64,000 nucleotides of DNA from Spongisporangium articulatum (GCF_044465595.1 NZ_JBITLV010000001.1:1116001-1180000), one strand, 5' to 3'. Positions 18,862 through 26,486 are shown, counted from the stretch's first letter. Translations and numbers: made by a program. The notes: generated by a model from the letters alone, not told the origin.

Positions 18862-18910
18862 CTGCAGCCTCAGTGAGGCATCTGCAGTCTGCAGGCAATG
18901 CAGCTAATAT
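18862..18910 (+). promoter_or_regulatory. leaderless vapBC promoter with CTGCAG repeats and palindrome
   Basis: Three copies of CTGCAG (18862-18867, 18882-18887, 18889-18894) and the palindrome GCCTCA-G-TGAGGC (18867-18879) precede a good -10 box TAATAT (18905-18910). The antitoxin ATG starts 6 nt after the -10, so the transcript is probably leaderless. The palindromes are plausible autoregulatory operators for the ribbon-helix-helix antitoxin. Confidence 0.6.
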
Positions 18911-18916
18911 GACGCC

Positions 18917-19153
18917 ATGAGTGTCGCGATCACTGTCCGAGACGTGCCCGACGATGTCCGGGACGAGTTGGCGGCCAGGGCGGCGCGCGCGGGCAAGTCC
19001 CTGCAGGAGTTCCTGCGCGGCCTGCTGATCGACACGGCCACCCGTCCCACTCCCGACGATGTCATCGCACGGGCCCGGGCGAGGGTCCTGGCCTCGGGCG
19101 CCCGGGTCGCGACCGGAGTCATTCTCGAGGCGCGGGACGAAGACCGGAAGTGA
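18917..19153 (+). CDS. VapB/FitA-type antitoxin (ribbon-helix-helix)
   Basis: 78 residues. The N-terminus (SVAITVRDVPDDVRDELAAR) is a short strand followed by helices, as in FitA/Arc-type ribbon-helix-helix DNA-binding antitoxins. The C-terminal half (VIARARARVLASG) would wrap the toxin. Start ATG 18917 has no Shine-Dalgarno but sits just behind a TAATAT -10, fitting a leaderless message. Its end overlaps the toxin GTG by 4 bp. Antitoxin and complex normally repress their own promoter, consistent with the palindromes upstream. Confidence 0.88.
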   Translation: MSVAITVRDVPDDVRDELAARAARAGKSLQEFLRGLLIDTATRPTPDDVIARARARVLASGARVATGVILEARDEDRK

Positions 19154-19557
19154 CCCGCGCGACGTACGTCTGCGACGCCTCGGCGATCGTCGCGGCGCTC
19201 ACATCTGATGAGGCCGACGGTCAGTGGGCCGCGCAGTTGCTGGCGATGAGCGATCTGGCGGCCCCACACCTGGCCCTCTTCGAGAGCGCCAACATCCTGC
19301 GTCGGCTCGAGCTCTCGGGGGCTCTGCCCAGCGGTGAGGCGGCGCAGGCGCACGCCGACCTCCTGCGACTGCCCCTCCAGGTCTGGCCCTACGAGGTGCT
19401 CGCCGAACGGTCGTGGCAGCTGAGGGGCCACCTCTCCATCTACGACGCGAGTCACGTGGCCCTCGCTGAACTCCTCGACGTCCCGCTGGTCACCCTCGAC
19501 CGGGGTATCGCCGGCGCCCCGGGCCCGCGCTGCACGGTGCTGGTTCCCGATCGTTGA
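19150..19557 (+). CDS. vapC: VapC-type PIN-domain ribonuclease toxin
   Basis: 135 residues from GTG 19150. The PIN active-site carboxylates are all present: Asp9 (VCDASAIV), Glu45 (LFESANIL), Asp99 (YDASHVALAE) and Asp118 (VTLDRGIA), the set that binds Mg2+/Mn2+ for endoribonucleolytic cleavage. It is translationally coupled to the upstream antitoxin. VapC toxins usually cut tRNA or rRNA; the target here is unknown. It ends 17 bp from the convergent epimerase gene. Confidence 0.92.
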   Translation: MTRATYVCDASAIVAALTSDEADGQWAAQLLAMSDLAAPHLALFESANILRRLELSGALPSGEAAQAHADLLRLPLQVWPYEVLAERSWQLRGHLSIYDASHVALAELLDVPLVTLDRGIAGAPGPRCTVLVPDR

Positions 19558-19574
19558 CGTGATGTGAAGACCAG

Positions 19575-20453
19575 CTAGGTGGCGCTCGTCGCGGTCCAGG
19601 CGTCGTGGATGATCCGGCCCAGCTGGGAGCGGTGCGGCTCCCAGTCCAGGTCGTGCGCGGCCAATGCCGGGTCGGCCACCAGCTCCGCGGCCTCGTCACC
19701 GGCCGGCCCGTACGTCACCGGCACCGGACGACCGGTGGTGGCCTCCACTGCGGCCACGATCTCGGTCAACGAGACCCCGACCCCGGAACCGACCACGTAG
19801 CAGCGCTTCTCCGCGTGCAGACCGGACAGGGACGACTCCAGCGCCAGCCGGTACGCGGCGGCGACGTCGGCCACGTGCACGTAGTCGCGCCGGGCCGTCC
19901 CGTCGCCGTTGATCGTCAGCGAGTCCAACGACCCGCGGGCCACGGCCAGCGCCCGGTTGACGATGCGCGTGCCGTCCGCGTCAGGCATCCCGGGCAGCGC
20001 CCCCGCCACGTTGAAGCACCGCAACGCCACCGTCGGGCCCTCGTAGGCCGCGAGGTGGTGCTCGGCCAGCAGTTTCGAACGCCCGTAGGCGTTCACGGGC
20101 GCGACGGCCGAGGCCTCCGACAGTCGCCCGCCCGACGACCCGTACACCGCCGCGCTCGACGCGAGCACCACCGGCACCCGGGAACCGGCGGCCGACAGCA
20201 CGGACAGGAGGGTCGCCGTCCCGCCCGCGTTGACCGACTCCAGCTCGGTGACCCCCGCGTCGCGGACCCGGGCCACCCCGGCCAGGTGCACGACCCCGAC
20301 CACCCCGCGGACGGCGTCCGCCAGCGAAGCGCCGGAACGGATGTCCCCCAGCAGTTCCCGCGGCTCGTATCCGTCGGCGGCCAGCTCCGAGACCACCGCC
20401 CGGCCCACGTATCCGCGGGCCCCGGTGACGAGGACGTGCCCCTTCGACGTCAG
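19575..20453 (-). CDS. NAD-dependent epimerase/dehydratase (GalE-like SDR)
   Basis: 292 residues if started at CTG 20453, whose last two bases form the ung stop (CTGA overlap). This is the only nearby position giving the usual few residues before the Rossmann motif TGARGYVG. In-frame ATG/GTG codons lie only well upstream inside ung. Conserved features are the Tyr-x3-Lys catalytic pair in AYGRSKLLAE, the preceding SSAAVYGS serine, and RRDYVHVADVAAAY as in UDP-glucose 4-epimerases. It acts on nucleotide sugars for cell-envelope polysaccharide. Use of CTG should be confirmed; an upstream start read within ung is the alternative. Confidence 0.85.
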   Translation of the reverse strand: MTSKGHVLVTGARGYVGRAVVSELAADGYEPRELLGDIRSGASLADAVRGVVGVVHLAGVARVRDAGVTELESVNAGGTATLLSVLSAAGSRVPVVLASSAAVYGSSGGRLSEASAVAPVNAYGRSKLLAEHHLAAYEGPTVALRCFNVAGALPGMPDADGTRIVNRALAVARGSLDSLTINGDGTARRDYVHVADVAAAYRLALESSLSGLHAEKRCYVVGSGVGVSLTEIVAAVEATTGRPVPVTYGPAGDEAAELVADPALAAHDLDWEPHRSQLGRIIHDAWTATSAT

Positions 20454-21127
20454 GGCAGCGTCCAGTCGATCGGCTCGTCGCCCAGCTCTTCGAGGTAGGC
20501 GTTGATCCGGCTGAACGGCCGCGACCCGAAGAACCCGCGATCGGCGGACATCGGTGACGGGTGGGCACTTTCGATGGTCGGGACGTCGACCAGCAGTGGC
20601 TTCAACGTCTGCGCGTCGCGGCCCCACAGCAGCGCGACCAGCGGCTCGTCGCGGGCCACGAGCGCGCGGATGGCCGCCTCGGTCACGTCCTCCCAGCCGC
20701 GCCCTCGGTGCGACCCCGACTTGCCCGGCTCCACCGTCAGCACCCGGTTGAGCAGCAGCACCCCGCGCTCGGTCCACGGGGTGAGGTCGCCCGACGTCGG
20801 CATCGGCACCCCCAGGTCGCTGACCAGCTCGCGGTAGATGTTCTGCAGGCTGCGCGGGATCGGCCGCACCCCGGGCGCCACTGAGAACGACAGCCCGACC
20901 GGGTGCCCGGGTGTCGGGTAGGGGTCCTGCCCGACGATCAGCACGCGCACGTCGTCCAGCGGCTGGTGGAAGGCCCGCAGCACGCGGTCGCCGGCCGGCA
21001 GGTACGAGCGGCCCGCGGCGACCTCGGCGCGCAGCATGTCGCCCAGTTCGTTGATGCGTTCCTCGACGGGCGAGAGAGCCTGGGCCCAGTCAGGGGCGAT
21101 CACTTCAGCAAGCGGACGGCGCGCCAC
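20450..21127 (-). CDS. ung: uracil-DNA glycosylase, family 1
   Basis: 225 residues from GTG 21127, the expected length. Water-activating motif GQDPYPTPGHPVGLSFSV holds the catalytic Asp. The minor-groove loop HPSPMSADRGFFGSRPF is complete, and LLLNRVLTVEPGKSGSH follows the family pattern. It removes uracil from DNA to start base-excision repair. It is divergent from the decarboxylase (49 bp between starts) and translationally coupled to the epimerase downstream. The open frame extends upstream but without family resemblance. Confidence 0.96.
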   Translation of the reverse strand: MARRPLAEVIAPDWAQALSPVEERINELGDMLRAEVAAGRSYLPAGDRVLRAFHQPLDDVRVLIVGQDPYPTPGHPVGLSFSVAPGVRPIPRSLQNIYRELVSDLGVPMPTSGDLTPWTERGVLLLNRVLTVEPGKSGSHRGRGWEDVTEAAIRALVARDEPLVALLWGRDAQTLKPLLVDVPTIESAHPSPMSADRGFFGSRPFSRINAYLEELGDEPIDWTLP

Positions 21128-21176
21128 GACGGGTGAATCTATCGAACCGGACGACGGGGGCGAGCAGACTGACGTC

Positions 21177-22532
21177 GTGCACACCTTCGACGAGAGCGCG
21201 AAGCAGCTGGCCGAGGCCGTCATCCAGTACGCGCGGGACCGGATGGCGCTCGACCCGATCCCCCTCGACGGGCCCCGCAGCATGGACGAACTGACCGCCG
21301 CGGTCGGCGCGACGGTCACCCCCGAGGGCATCGGTGGCGCCCGCGCCCTGGAACTGTTCGACAAGGAGCTGTCGACGTCCTGCATCTCGGTCGACAGCCC
21401 GCAGTACGTCGCCTTCATCCCCTCCGCCCCCACCAAGGCCGCGTCGATGTTCGACCTGGTCGTGGGGGCCTCGGGGCTCTACGCCGGCACGTGGCTCGAG
21501 GGCGCCGGGGCGATCTACGCGGAGAACCAGGCGCTGGCCTGGCTGGCCGGGATGGCGGGGCTGCCGAAGGAGACCGCGGGCGGGGTGTTCGTGCCCGGCG
21601 GCTCCGTCGGCAACCTGTCGGCGCTGGTCGCGGCCCGGCACAAGGCCCGGCTGCGGCGCGCGGGCGACCTGCCGGCGCGCTGGGCGATCGCCGGCACCGA
21701 CCAGGCGCACTCGTCGGTGATCGCGGCGTGCGACGTGATGGACGTCGACTTCATCGGGGTGCCGGTGGGGGACGACGGGCGCCTCACCGGCGAGCGGCTG
21801 CGCCGCACGCTCGAGGAGGCGGGGCACGACGGCGTGTTCGCCGTCGTCGCGACCGCCGGGACGACGAACCTCGGCATCGTCGACGACCTCGCCGGGGTGG
21901 GGGCCGTGTGCGCCGAGCAGGACCTGTGGTTCCACGTGGACGGCGCGTACGGGCTGGCCGCGCTGTGCGCACCGACCGTGCGAGCCAAGTTCGACGGCAT
22001 CGAGCGCGCAGACTCGTTCGTGGTCGACCCGCACAAGTGGCTGTACGCGCCGTTCGACTGCTGCGCCCTGATCTATCGCGACCGCGCGGACGGGCGGCGG
22101 GCCCACACCCAGCGGGCCGGGTACCTCGACGTGGTCACCGAGAACGAGGAGATCAACCCGAGCGACTACGCGATCGGCCTGTCCCGGCGGGCCCGCGGCC
22201 TCCCGTTCTGGTTCTCGCTGGCGGTGCACGGCACGCAGGCCTACACGGTGGCGATCGAGCGCACCCTGGAGGTGGCCCGGTTCGCGACCGACCAGATCCG
22301 GAACCGGCCCTACCTGGAGCTGCTGCACGAGCCGGACCTGTCGGTGGTCGGCTTCCACCGGGTCGGGTGGACGCCGGAGGACTACGCGGTCTGGTCGCAG
22401 GGGCTGCTCGTGAACGGGACGGCGCTGGTCACGCCCACCACGCACGCCGGGCGCACGGTGACCCGGTTCGCCATCGTCAACCCGTTGACCTCGGAGGACG
22501 ACGTGCTCACCATCCTGGACACGATGGAGTAA
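21177..22532 (+). CDS. PLP-dependent group II amino-acid decarboxylase
   Basis: 451 residues from GTG 21177, preceded by GGGGGCGAG. Fold-type I signature elements are HVDGAYGLAAL (Asp contacting the pyridine nitrogen) and the PLP lysine in VVDPHKWLYAPFDC, with GGSVGNLSAL in the cofactor phosphate-binding region. It belongs with aromatic-L-amino-acid/glutamate decarboxylases, which release CO2 from amino acids to give amines. The substrate cannot be assigned; the length and divergent position next to ung give no hint. Confidence 0.9.
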   Translation: MHTFDESAKQLAEAVIQYARDRMALDPIPLDGPRSMDELTAAVGATVTPEGIGGARALELFDKELSTSCISVDSPQYVAFIPSAPTKAASMFDLVVGASGLYAGTWLEGAGAIYAENQALAWLAGMAGLPKETAGGVFVPGGSVGNLSALVAARHKARLRRAGDLPARWAIAGTDQAHSSVIAACDVMDVDFIGVPVGDDGRLTGERLRRTLEEAGHDGVFAVVATAGTTNLGIVDDLAGVGAVCAEQDLWFHVDGAYGLAALCAPTVRAKFDGIERADSFVVDPHKWLYAPFDCCALIYRDRADGRRAHTQRAGYLDVVTENEEINPSDYAIGLSRRARGLPFWFSLAVHGTQAYTVAIERTLEVARFATDQIRNRPYLELLHEPDLSVVGFHRVGWTPEDYAVWSQGLLVNGTALVTPTTHAGRTVTRFAIVNPLTSEDDVLTILDTME

Positions 22533-22597
22533 CGACGGTAGCCCGACGCCGTCGGCGCCTGGGCGCCTCCTCCCTCGCAACGCAGACTGTCGGTGGT

Positions 22598-22614
22598 CCG
22601 TGAAAGGTTCACGG
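22598..22614 (+). promoter_or_regulatory. hairpin over the ribosome site of the DUF3263 gene
   Basis: Perfect 7-bp inverted repeat CCGTGAA-AGG-TTCACGG ends 1 nt before ATG 22616 and contains the purine-rich GAAAGG that would serve as ribosome-binding site. If formed in the mRNA it would occlude initiation. Confidence 0.45.
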
Positions 22615-22615
22615 C

Positions 22616-22858
22616 ATGCTCACCGAGACCGAGACCGAAATCCTCGCTTTCGAGCGGCAATGGTGGAAATACGCCGGGGCGAAGGAGCAGGCGATCCACG
22701 AACTCTTCGACATGTCGTCCACCCGGTACTACCAGGTCGTGAATACTCTGATCGACAGGCCTGAGGCGCTGGCGCACGACCCGATGGTGGTCAAGCGTCT
22801 GCGACGCACTCGGGAGTCCCGGCGTCGTGCCGGGGTGACCAGGGCGTTCGGTGCATGA
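22616..22858 (+). CDS. DUF3263 family protein
   Basis: 80 residues. The sequence ETEILAFERQWWKYAGAKEQAIHELFDMSSTRYYQVVNTLID followed by LVKRLRRTR-type basic residues is the DUF3263 family found throughout actinobacteria; the central helices look like a helix-turn-helix. The next gene is a LytR_C protein, and this pair is conserved near groEL2 in mycobacteria (recalled: Rv0430-Rv0431). No experimental function is known to me. It probably binds DNA. Confidence 0.88.
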   Translation: MLTETETEILAFERQWWKYAGAKEQAIHELFDMSSTRYYQVVNTLIDRPEALAHDPMVVKRLRRTRESRRRAGVTRAFGA

Positions 22859-22918
22859 GGGCCTGTCCCGTCGTCGCGGTACCGGCCGCGGCGCCCAGGT
22901 CCGCCGGGAGTAATGCGA

Positions 22919-23509
22919 ATGTCCAGGTCGTCCGTCGACGAACGTGCCGCGGCACCCCTTGAGGCGAGCCGCAAGGGCGCCCACCGCGCCCGGGCCCGTG
23001 CCTTTCCGAGTGCGGTGCCCATCGTCGCCGGCGTGGCGGTCATCCTCCTCGTCGCCGGAGGCGTCTACGCCGTGCTGACCGGCGGGTCGAACCCGACCCA
23101 GAGCGTGGCGGGCGCCGAGGACGACACCACCCCCAGCGCGAGCGCCAGTGCCACCCCGAAGGCCACCCAGAGCGCCACGACCCAGACCACGCAGAGCGCC
23201 CCGGCCCGCACCCAGTCGGCGGCCACGGTCGACAAGTCCGTCGACGTCGTCGTCCTGAACTCCGTCTCGGTGCAGGGTCTGGCCTCACGCGTGAAGGCCA
23301 GCCTCGAGGCCGACGGCTGGAACGTGGTGAAGACCGGCAACTCCCAGGAGCGGGGGCTGGCTACCACGAAGGTCTACTACCCGTCGGCGGCGTTGAAGCC
23401 CACCGCCCGGCAGATCGTCAGGGACCTCGGGTTCGGCACGATCATTCAGAACGCTTCGGTGTCCGGCAGCGGCACGATCAAGATGGCGCTCGGCTCCGAC
23501 GCGACGTAG
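22919..23509 (+). CDS. LytR C-terminal domain membrane protein
   Basis: 196 residues from ATG 22919, chosen because GGGAG is 8 nt upstream; ATG 22913 would be only 2 nt away. A cytoplasmic basic N-terminus, a single transmembrane helix (VPIVAGVAVILLVAGGVYAV), a Ser/Thr/Ala/Gln-rich extracellular linker, then a LytR_C domain (VVVLNSVSVQGLASRVKASL...). The LytR-CpsA-Psr catalytic domain itself is absent. It is expected to sit in the membrane facing the cell wall. It is paired with the DUF3263 gene and followed by a convergent gene. Confidence 0.88.
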   Translation: MSRSSVDERAAAPLEASRKGAHRARARAFPSAVPIVAGVAVILLVAGGVYAVLTGGSNPTQSVAGAEDDTTPSASASATPKATQSATTQTTQSAPARTQSAATVDKSVDVVVLNSVSVQGLASRVKASLEADGWNVVKTGNSQERGLATTKVYYPSAALKPTARQIVRDLGFGTIIQNASVSGSGTIKMALGSDAT

Positions 23510-23510
23510 C

Positions 23511-23960
23511 TCAACTACTGGTGTAGCCGCCCTCATGCAGGTCGGCGGCCACCTCGAAACCGTTGCGCAGCGCGGGGTTTCCCGTGTGCCACTTCGACCA
23601 CGCCGATGCGAGACCGTAGGCGGGCAGGAAGCCGAGGGGCCCGAGCCACCGGGCGTACTGACCGGCGTGCCGGGCCTCGTGGCGCAGCAGGTGCGGGCGG
23701 TGGGCGAGGCGCTCCTCGTCGATGCCGAGCAGCACGACGTCCCCGATCGTCATGGCCCGCCCGCTCACCGGCAGGAAGCCCCGGTAGCCGCTCGCGATGA
23801 TCAGCCCGAACTCACCCCGGCGCAGCTGCGCGTGCCCGAGCTTGGCCGCCAGCAACCCCAACGGGGTGGCCAGGTTGACCCAGTTGACGGCCCGCCGCAG
23901 CCGTATCGCCGCAGGCCGGGAGGCGGGTGGCCGTCGTCTGCGGGGTCTCGGTTCGACCAT
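23511..23960 (-). CDS. hypothetical protein with HExxH-like motif
   Basis: 149 residues. A basic Arg/Pro-rich N-terminus is followed by a moderately hydrophobic stretch (TPLGLLAAKLGHAQ). LLRHEARHAGQYARWLG contains HEARH, matching the HExxH zinc-metalloprotease motif, with Glu in ARNGFEVAADLHE-type sequence downstream as a possible third ligand. Similar short putative peptidase-like proteins exist in actinobacteria. It lies convergent to the LytR_C gene and divergent from the cold-shock gene. Activity is inferred only from the motif. Confidence 0.75.
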   Translation of the reverse strand: MVEPRPRRRRPPASRPAAIRLRRAVNWVNLATPLGLLAAKLGHAQLRRGEFGLIIASGYRGFLPVSGRAMTIGDVVLLGIDEERLAHRPHLLRHEARHAGQYARWLGPLGFLPAYGLASAWSKWHTGNPALRNGFEVAADLHEGGYTSS

Positions 23961-24179
23961 GTCATCAGCGTAGAGCGGATGAGGAAGGGATCCCCCACAC
24001 GGGCTAGGGAGACGCTAGTGTATGGAGTGGTCGAACAGTTCGATGAGCACGTCCTCCCTGCATCACGCAAGAGGCCCGCACGTTGGACCATCCCGACATC
24101 CCCTCGGGGTTGGCGGCGAGCGTGAGACCCGACGTGGGCGAAGTGCCCAGGTCGTCGGAGTGACACAGCAGGAGCAGGA

Positions 24180-24386
24180 ATGGCTCAGGGAACCGTCAAG
24201 TGGTTCAACGCCGAAAAGGGGTATGGCTTCATCACCGTTGACGGTGGTGGCGCCGACGTGTTCGTCCACTGGTCTGCGATCCAGATGGACGGGTACCGCT
24301 CCCTCGACGAGGGTCAGCGGGTCGAGTTCGAGGTCGGGCAGGGTCAGAAGGGCCCGCAGGCCGAGGCGGTTCGCCCCGCACAGTGA
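24180..24386 (+). CDS. cold-shock domain protein (CspA family)
   Basis: 68 residues, family length. RNP1 is KGYGFI and RNP2 is DVFVHWSAI, the nucleic-acid-binding aromatic strands of the OB fold. ATG 24180 is preceded by GCAGGAGCAGGA. About 180 nt of non-coding DNA lies upstream, as expected for the long regulated 5' UTRs of csp genes. It acts as an RNA chaperone or single-stranded nucleic-acid binder. A terminator hairpin follows at 24431. Confidence 0.95.
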   Translation: MAQGTVKWFNAEKGYGFITVDGGGADVFVHWSAIQMDGYRSLDEGQRVEFEVGQGQKGPQAEAVRPAQ

Positions 24387-24430
24387 TCGGTTTCCCCGGG
24401 GCGTAACCGCCGCACCGAAATCGACGGACC

Positions 24431-24458
24431 AGCCGTCCCGCGTCCAACCGGGGCGGCT
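24431..24458 (+). terminator. terminator after the cold-shock gene
   Basis: Ten-bp stem AGCCGTCCCG / CGGGGCGGCT (one G-U pair) with an 8-nt loop, followed by GTTTCCGTTT. It lies 45 bp after the csp stop. Confidence 0.7.
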
Positions 24459-24498
24459 GTTTCCGTTTGCGCCCCAACATCATTCGCCGAACTAGGGC

Positions 24499-24696
24499 TC
24501 AGACGTCGAACTCCCCGGCCTTGACGCCGGCCACGAACGCCCGCCACTCGTCGCGGTCGAAGGTCAGCACCGGACTAGCGGTCGTCTTGGCGTCGCGCAC
24601 CCGGACCTCGTCCCCGCGCTGCACTTCGACGCATCCCGAACCGGCGCAGTACGACGAAACCTGCCAGCCGTTGCTTTCCAGTCGACCATGAGCCAT
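24499..24696 (-). CDS. DUF397 domain protein
   Basis: 65 residues. The family pattern is clear: WQVSSYCAGSGCVEV, VRVRDAK, and the C-terminal FDRDEWRAFVAGVKAGEFD. DUF397 proteins are small partners of XRE/DUF5753 regulators in Streptomyces and relatives, encoded next to them and thought to act as antitoxin-like or signalling partners. A second DUF397 gene and its regulator are just upstream on the same strand. A short intergenic gap with a terminator separates them, so this copy may have its own promoter. Confidence 0.9.
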   Translation of the reverse strand: MAHGRLESNGWQVSSYCAGSGCVEVQRGDEVRVRDAKTTASPVLTFDRDEWRAFVAGVKAGEFDV

Positions 24697-24840
24697 TAGG
24701 CACCTCCCCGCTCGGGCGCCTCGGCCTCGACCCCGGTCCCCTACAGGTTCCGCGCCGCGACGCCTTGACTTTCGAGATTAGGTGGACATGGCGAAATCGA
24801 CAACAGGTGCGATGCGAAGACGTCCAGATGGACAGAGAAG

Positions 24841-24877
24841 AGGGCCTGCAACCGCAGAATGTGCGGTCGCAGGCCCT
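24841..24877 (-). terminator. terminator downstream of the first DUF397 gene
   Basis: Sixteen-bp arms (24841-24856, 24862-24877) pair with a single mismatch around the loop GAATG. Read on the minus strand the stem is followed by CTTCTCT. It lies 22 bp after the DUF397 stop at 24900. Confidence 0.7.
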
Positions 24878-24899
24878 CCTCCGGGCGATAAGCGTCTGT

Positions 24900-25130
24900 T
24901 CAGAGGTCGAATTCGCCTGCCTTTACCCCTGCGACAAAAGCCGTCCATTCTCCCGCGTCGAAGACGAGTTCGGGACCCGAGGCCTGCTTCGAGTCTCGGA
25001 TTCTGACTTCGCCTCCCAGTTGAACAGCAACGCAACCTGAACCACCACAGTACGACGAGATGCGGTAGCCGGTTTCGTCCGGACCGGTCACTTTGGAGCC
25101 TCCTCTGTTCTTGGGGCTCGAGACCGGCAT
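24900..25130 (-). CDS. DUF397 domain protein
   Basis: 76 residues from ATG 25130, which has an excellent ribosome site (GGAGGTGA). GTG 25091 with AGGAGG at 7 nt is an alternative and gives the more usual 63 residues. Family features are YRISSYCGGSGCVAV, VRIRDSK, FDAGEWTAFVAGVKAGEFD. About half of the residues match the DUF397 protein at 24499, so the two are likely duplicates. It lies 150 bp downstream of the XRE/DUF5753 gene on the same strand, the standard pairing. Confidence 0.88.
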   Translation of the reverse strand: MPVSSPKNRGGSKVTGPDETGYRISSYCGGSGCVAVQLGGEVRIRDSKQASGPELVFDAGEWTAFVAGVKAGEFDL

Positions 25131-25280
25131 GGTCACCTCCGGTGACCTATGAATGGCAGCCTGAGCCACCACGTCAGGTCTTGCCAGGGTATGCGCGGTT
25201 CGCAACAACCCCCTTCTTCCTCCCCGTGTCCTTATCTGGCAGGAAGCTCTTGGTGGCCGGGGACGGGGCAAGGGCTGTGG

Positions 25281-26156
25281 TCATGCGGCAGCGGCCCATG
25301 TCTGGCGGGCAGCGCGCAACCACGCCTTGCTCTGCTCCTCGGGCAGCGCAAAGCGCTCGACTACGTCTTCGAACACGGTGCGGTAATGAGTCACGTGCTC
25401 GTCCGTGTCGACAATGAAGTTTCCCAACAAGCCTTCGACGTAGACCACATCGTGGAGCGGGGTGTCCGCATCGAAGGTCAAGATCTGAAACGAACCATCC
25501 GTCGCGGGATACACCCCGGTGGCGAAGGGCACCACCTGAAGTGTCACGTTCGGTAGCTCGGAATCTTCCAATAAGGAGGCGATCTGGGCGGCCATGATGT
25601 CCGGCGAACCAATCTCACGCTTGAACATCGCCTCGTCGATCACGAAGTGCGCCGCGATGGCGCCATCGATGAGCCTTTCCCGTCGACGCTTCCGTGTGGC
25701 CACCAGATCCGCAATAAGGTCTGGCCCCATCTCCCCCGGCGGGCGCAAGCGATCGAGGAGGCCGCGCGTAATGTCGGGTGTCTGGAGAAGCCCTGGAAAC
25801 CTGAGGGTCTCGATCATAAACATCCCGGCGGCAGCGTCTTCGAGGGCGACGACGGTACGAACCTGCTCGTCCAGGGACCGGTAGTCCTGCCACCAACCCG
25901 GCTTGCGGGCGTCGGCGGCTGCTTGTTGAAGTTCCTTCTGGACCGCCTCCGTCAGGTTGTACAGGCGGCTCAGGTCGCGGATGTCACGGGGTTGGACGCC
26001 GCGCCCTCCGGTCTCCATGCGACTGATCTTGGCTGGGGAGCACATCAACTCGGCAGCGGCCTCATCAACCGTGCGGCCAGCTTGGATGCGGAGCTCGCGC
26101 AACCGGGCCGCGAGTTCCAATCGGCGCACCGTGGGGTTGGAAGACTTGCCCGCCAT
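25281..26156 (-). CDS. XRE-family regulator with DUF5753 (Scr1 type)
   Basis: 291 residues from ATG 26156, preceded by GGAGAGGG; TTG 26162 also lies in frame. The N-terminal helix-turn-helix is LRELRIQAGRTVDEAAAELMCSPAKISRMETG; the remainder matches the DUF5753 domain (YRSLDEQVRTVVALEDAA, VLQTPDITRGLL-like, LQVVPFATGVYPATDGSF). Such proteins pair with DUF397 peptides in multicellular actinobacteria. Base and codon usage is visibly less GC-rich than the flanking genes, suggesting horizontal acquisition. Palindromes at 26189 and 26250 are likely operators. Confidence 0.92.
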   Translation of the reverse strand: MAGKSSNPTVRRLELAARLRELRIQAGRTVDEAAAELMCSPAKISRMETGGRGVQPRDIRDLSRLYNLTEAVQKELQQAAADARKPGWWQDYRSLDEQVRTVVALEDAAAGMFMIETLRFPGLLQTPDITRGLLDRLRPPGEMGPDLIADLVATRKRRRERLIDGAIAAHFVIDEAMFKREIGSPDIMAAQIASLLEDSELPNVTLQVVPFATGVYPATDGSFQILTFDADTPLHDVVYVEGLLGNFIVDTDEHVTHYRTVFEDVVERFALPEEQSKAWLRAARQTWAAAA

Positions 26157-26188
26157 CGCCAACCCTCTCCGTGCGCGATGTCAATTGC

Positions 26189-26200
26189 CAACGATCGTTG
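26189..26200. promoter_or_regulatory. perfect 12-bp palindrome (CAACGATCGTTG)
   Basis: Located 33 bp upstream of the XRE regulator start in the divergent control region. A fully symmetric dodecamer is the kind of site bound by XRE dimers; autoregulation is inferred. Confidence 0.55.
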
Positions 26201-26249
26201 CAGATGCGCTAATGACATACGAAAGCGGGCACTCTACTCTCGAGTCATC

Positions 26250-26259
26250 GGCATATGCC
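26250..26259. promoter_or_regulatory. 10-bp palindrome (GGCATATGCC)
   Basis: Second symmetric site in the same divergent region, 22 bp before the four-codon ORF. GGCATATG occurs again as part of the ribosome site/start of that ORF (26277-26283). Confidence 0.45.
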
Positions 26260-26280
26260 AACCGCCAGGGGAGGAGGCAT

Positions 26281-26295
26281 ATGACAGCTGAATAG
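26281..26295 (+). CDS. four-codon ORF (MTAE), putative leader peptide
   Basis: ATG ACA GCT GAA TAG is preceded at 4-6 nt by GGGGAGGAGG, one of the strongest ribosome sites in the window. It sits on the plus strand of the XRE divergent region. Two hairpins (26310-26332 and 26388-26419) and two small genes follow. Such a minimal ORF could couple ribosome occupancy to folding of the downstream hairpins. It may also be the decayed start of a longer gene. Confidence 0.4.
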   Translation: MTAE

Positions 26296-26309
26296 TTCTC
26301 GCCAAGAGG

Positions 26310-26332
26310 CTGGCGCGCAAGCGACGCGCCAG
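26310..26332 (+). promoter_or_regulatory. hairpin 15 nt after the four-codon ORF
   Basis: Perfect 8-bp stem CTGGCGCG / CGCGCCAG with a 7-nt loop. No T-run follows, so it is either an attenuator-type structure or an RNA stability element. Confidence 0.5.
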
Positions 26333-26387
26333 ATTGAGACCCAACGTTCACAGGCGCATCAGCGCAGGTGAAGGGCCCCAAAGCGGC

Positions 26388-26419
26388 GGAAGCCCACGTG
26401 TGGCGACACGAGGGCTTCC
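26388..26419 (+). promoter_or_regulatory. two-tier hairpin in the leader of the small ORFs
   Basis: Stem of 8 bp (GGAAGCCC / GGGCTTCC), one A-A mismatch, then 5 bp (CGTGT / ACACG) closed by the tetraloop GGCG. It lies 67 bp upstream of the 23-residue ORF. Confidence 0.55.
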
Positions 26420-26486
26420 CGGCGGCCGGGCCTCTCCCGAGCTTCAGACCCATCCCGGGGCACTTCAGCCAGTTAAGGAGGCCGCT

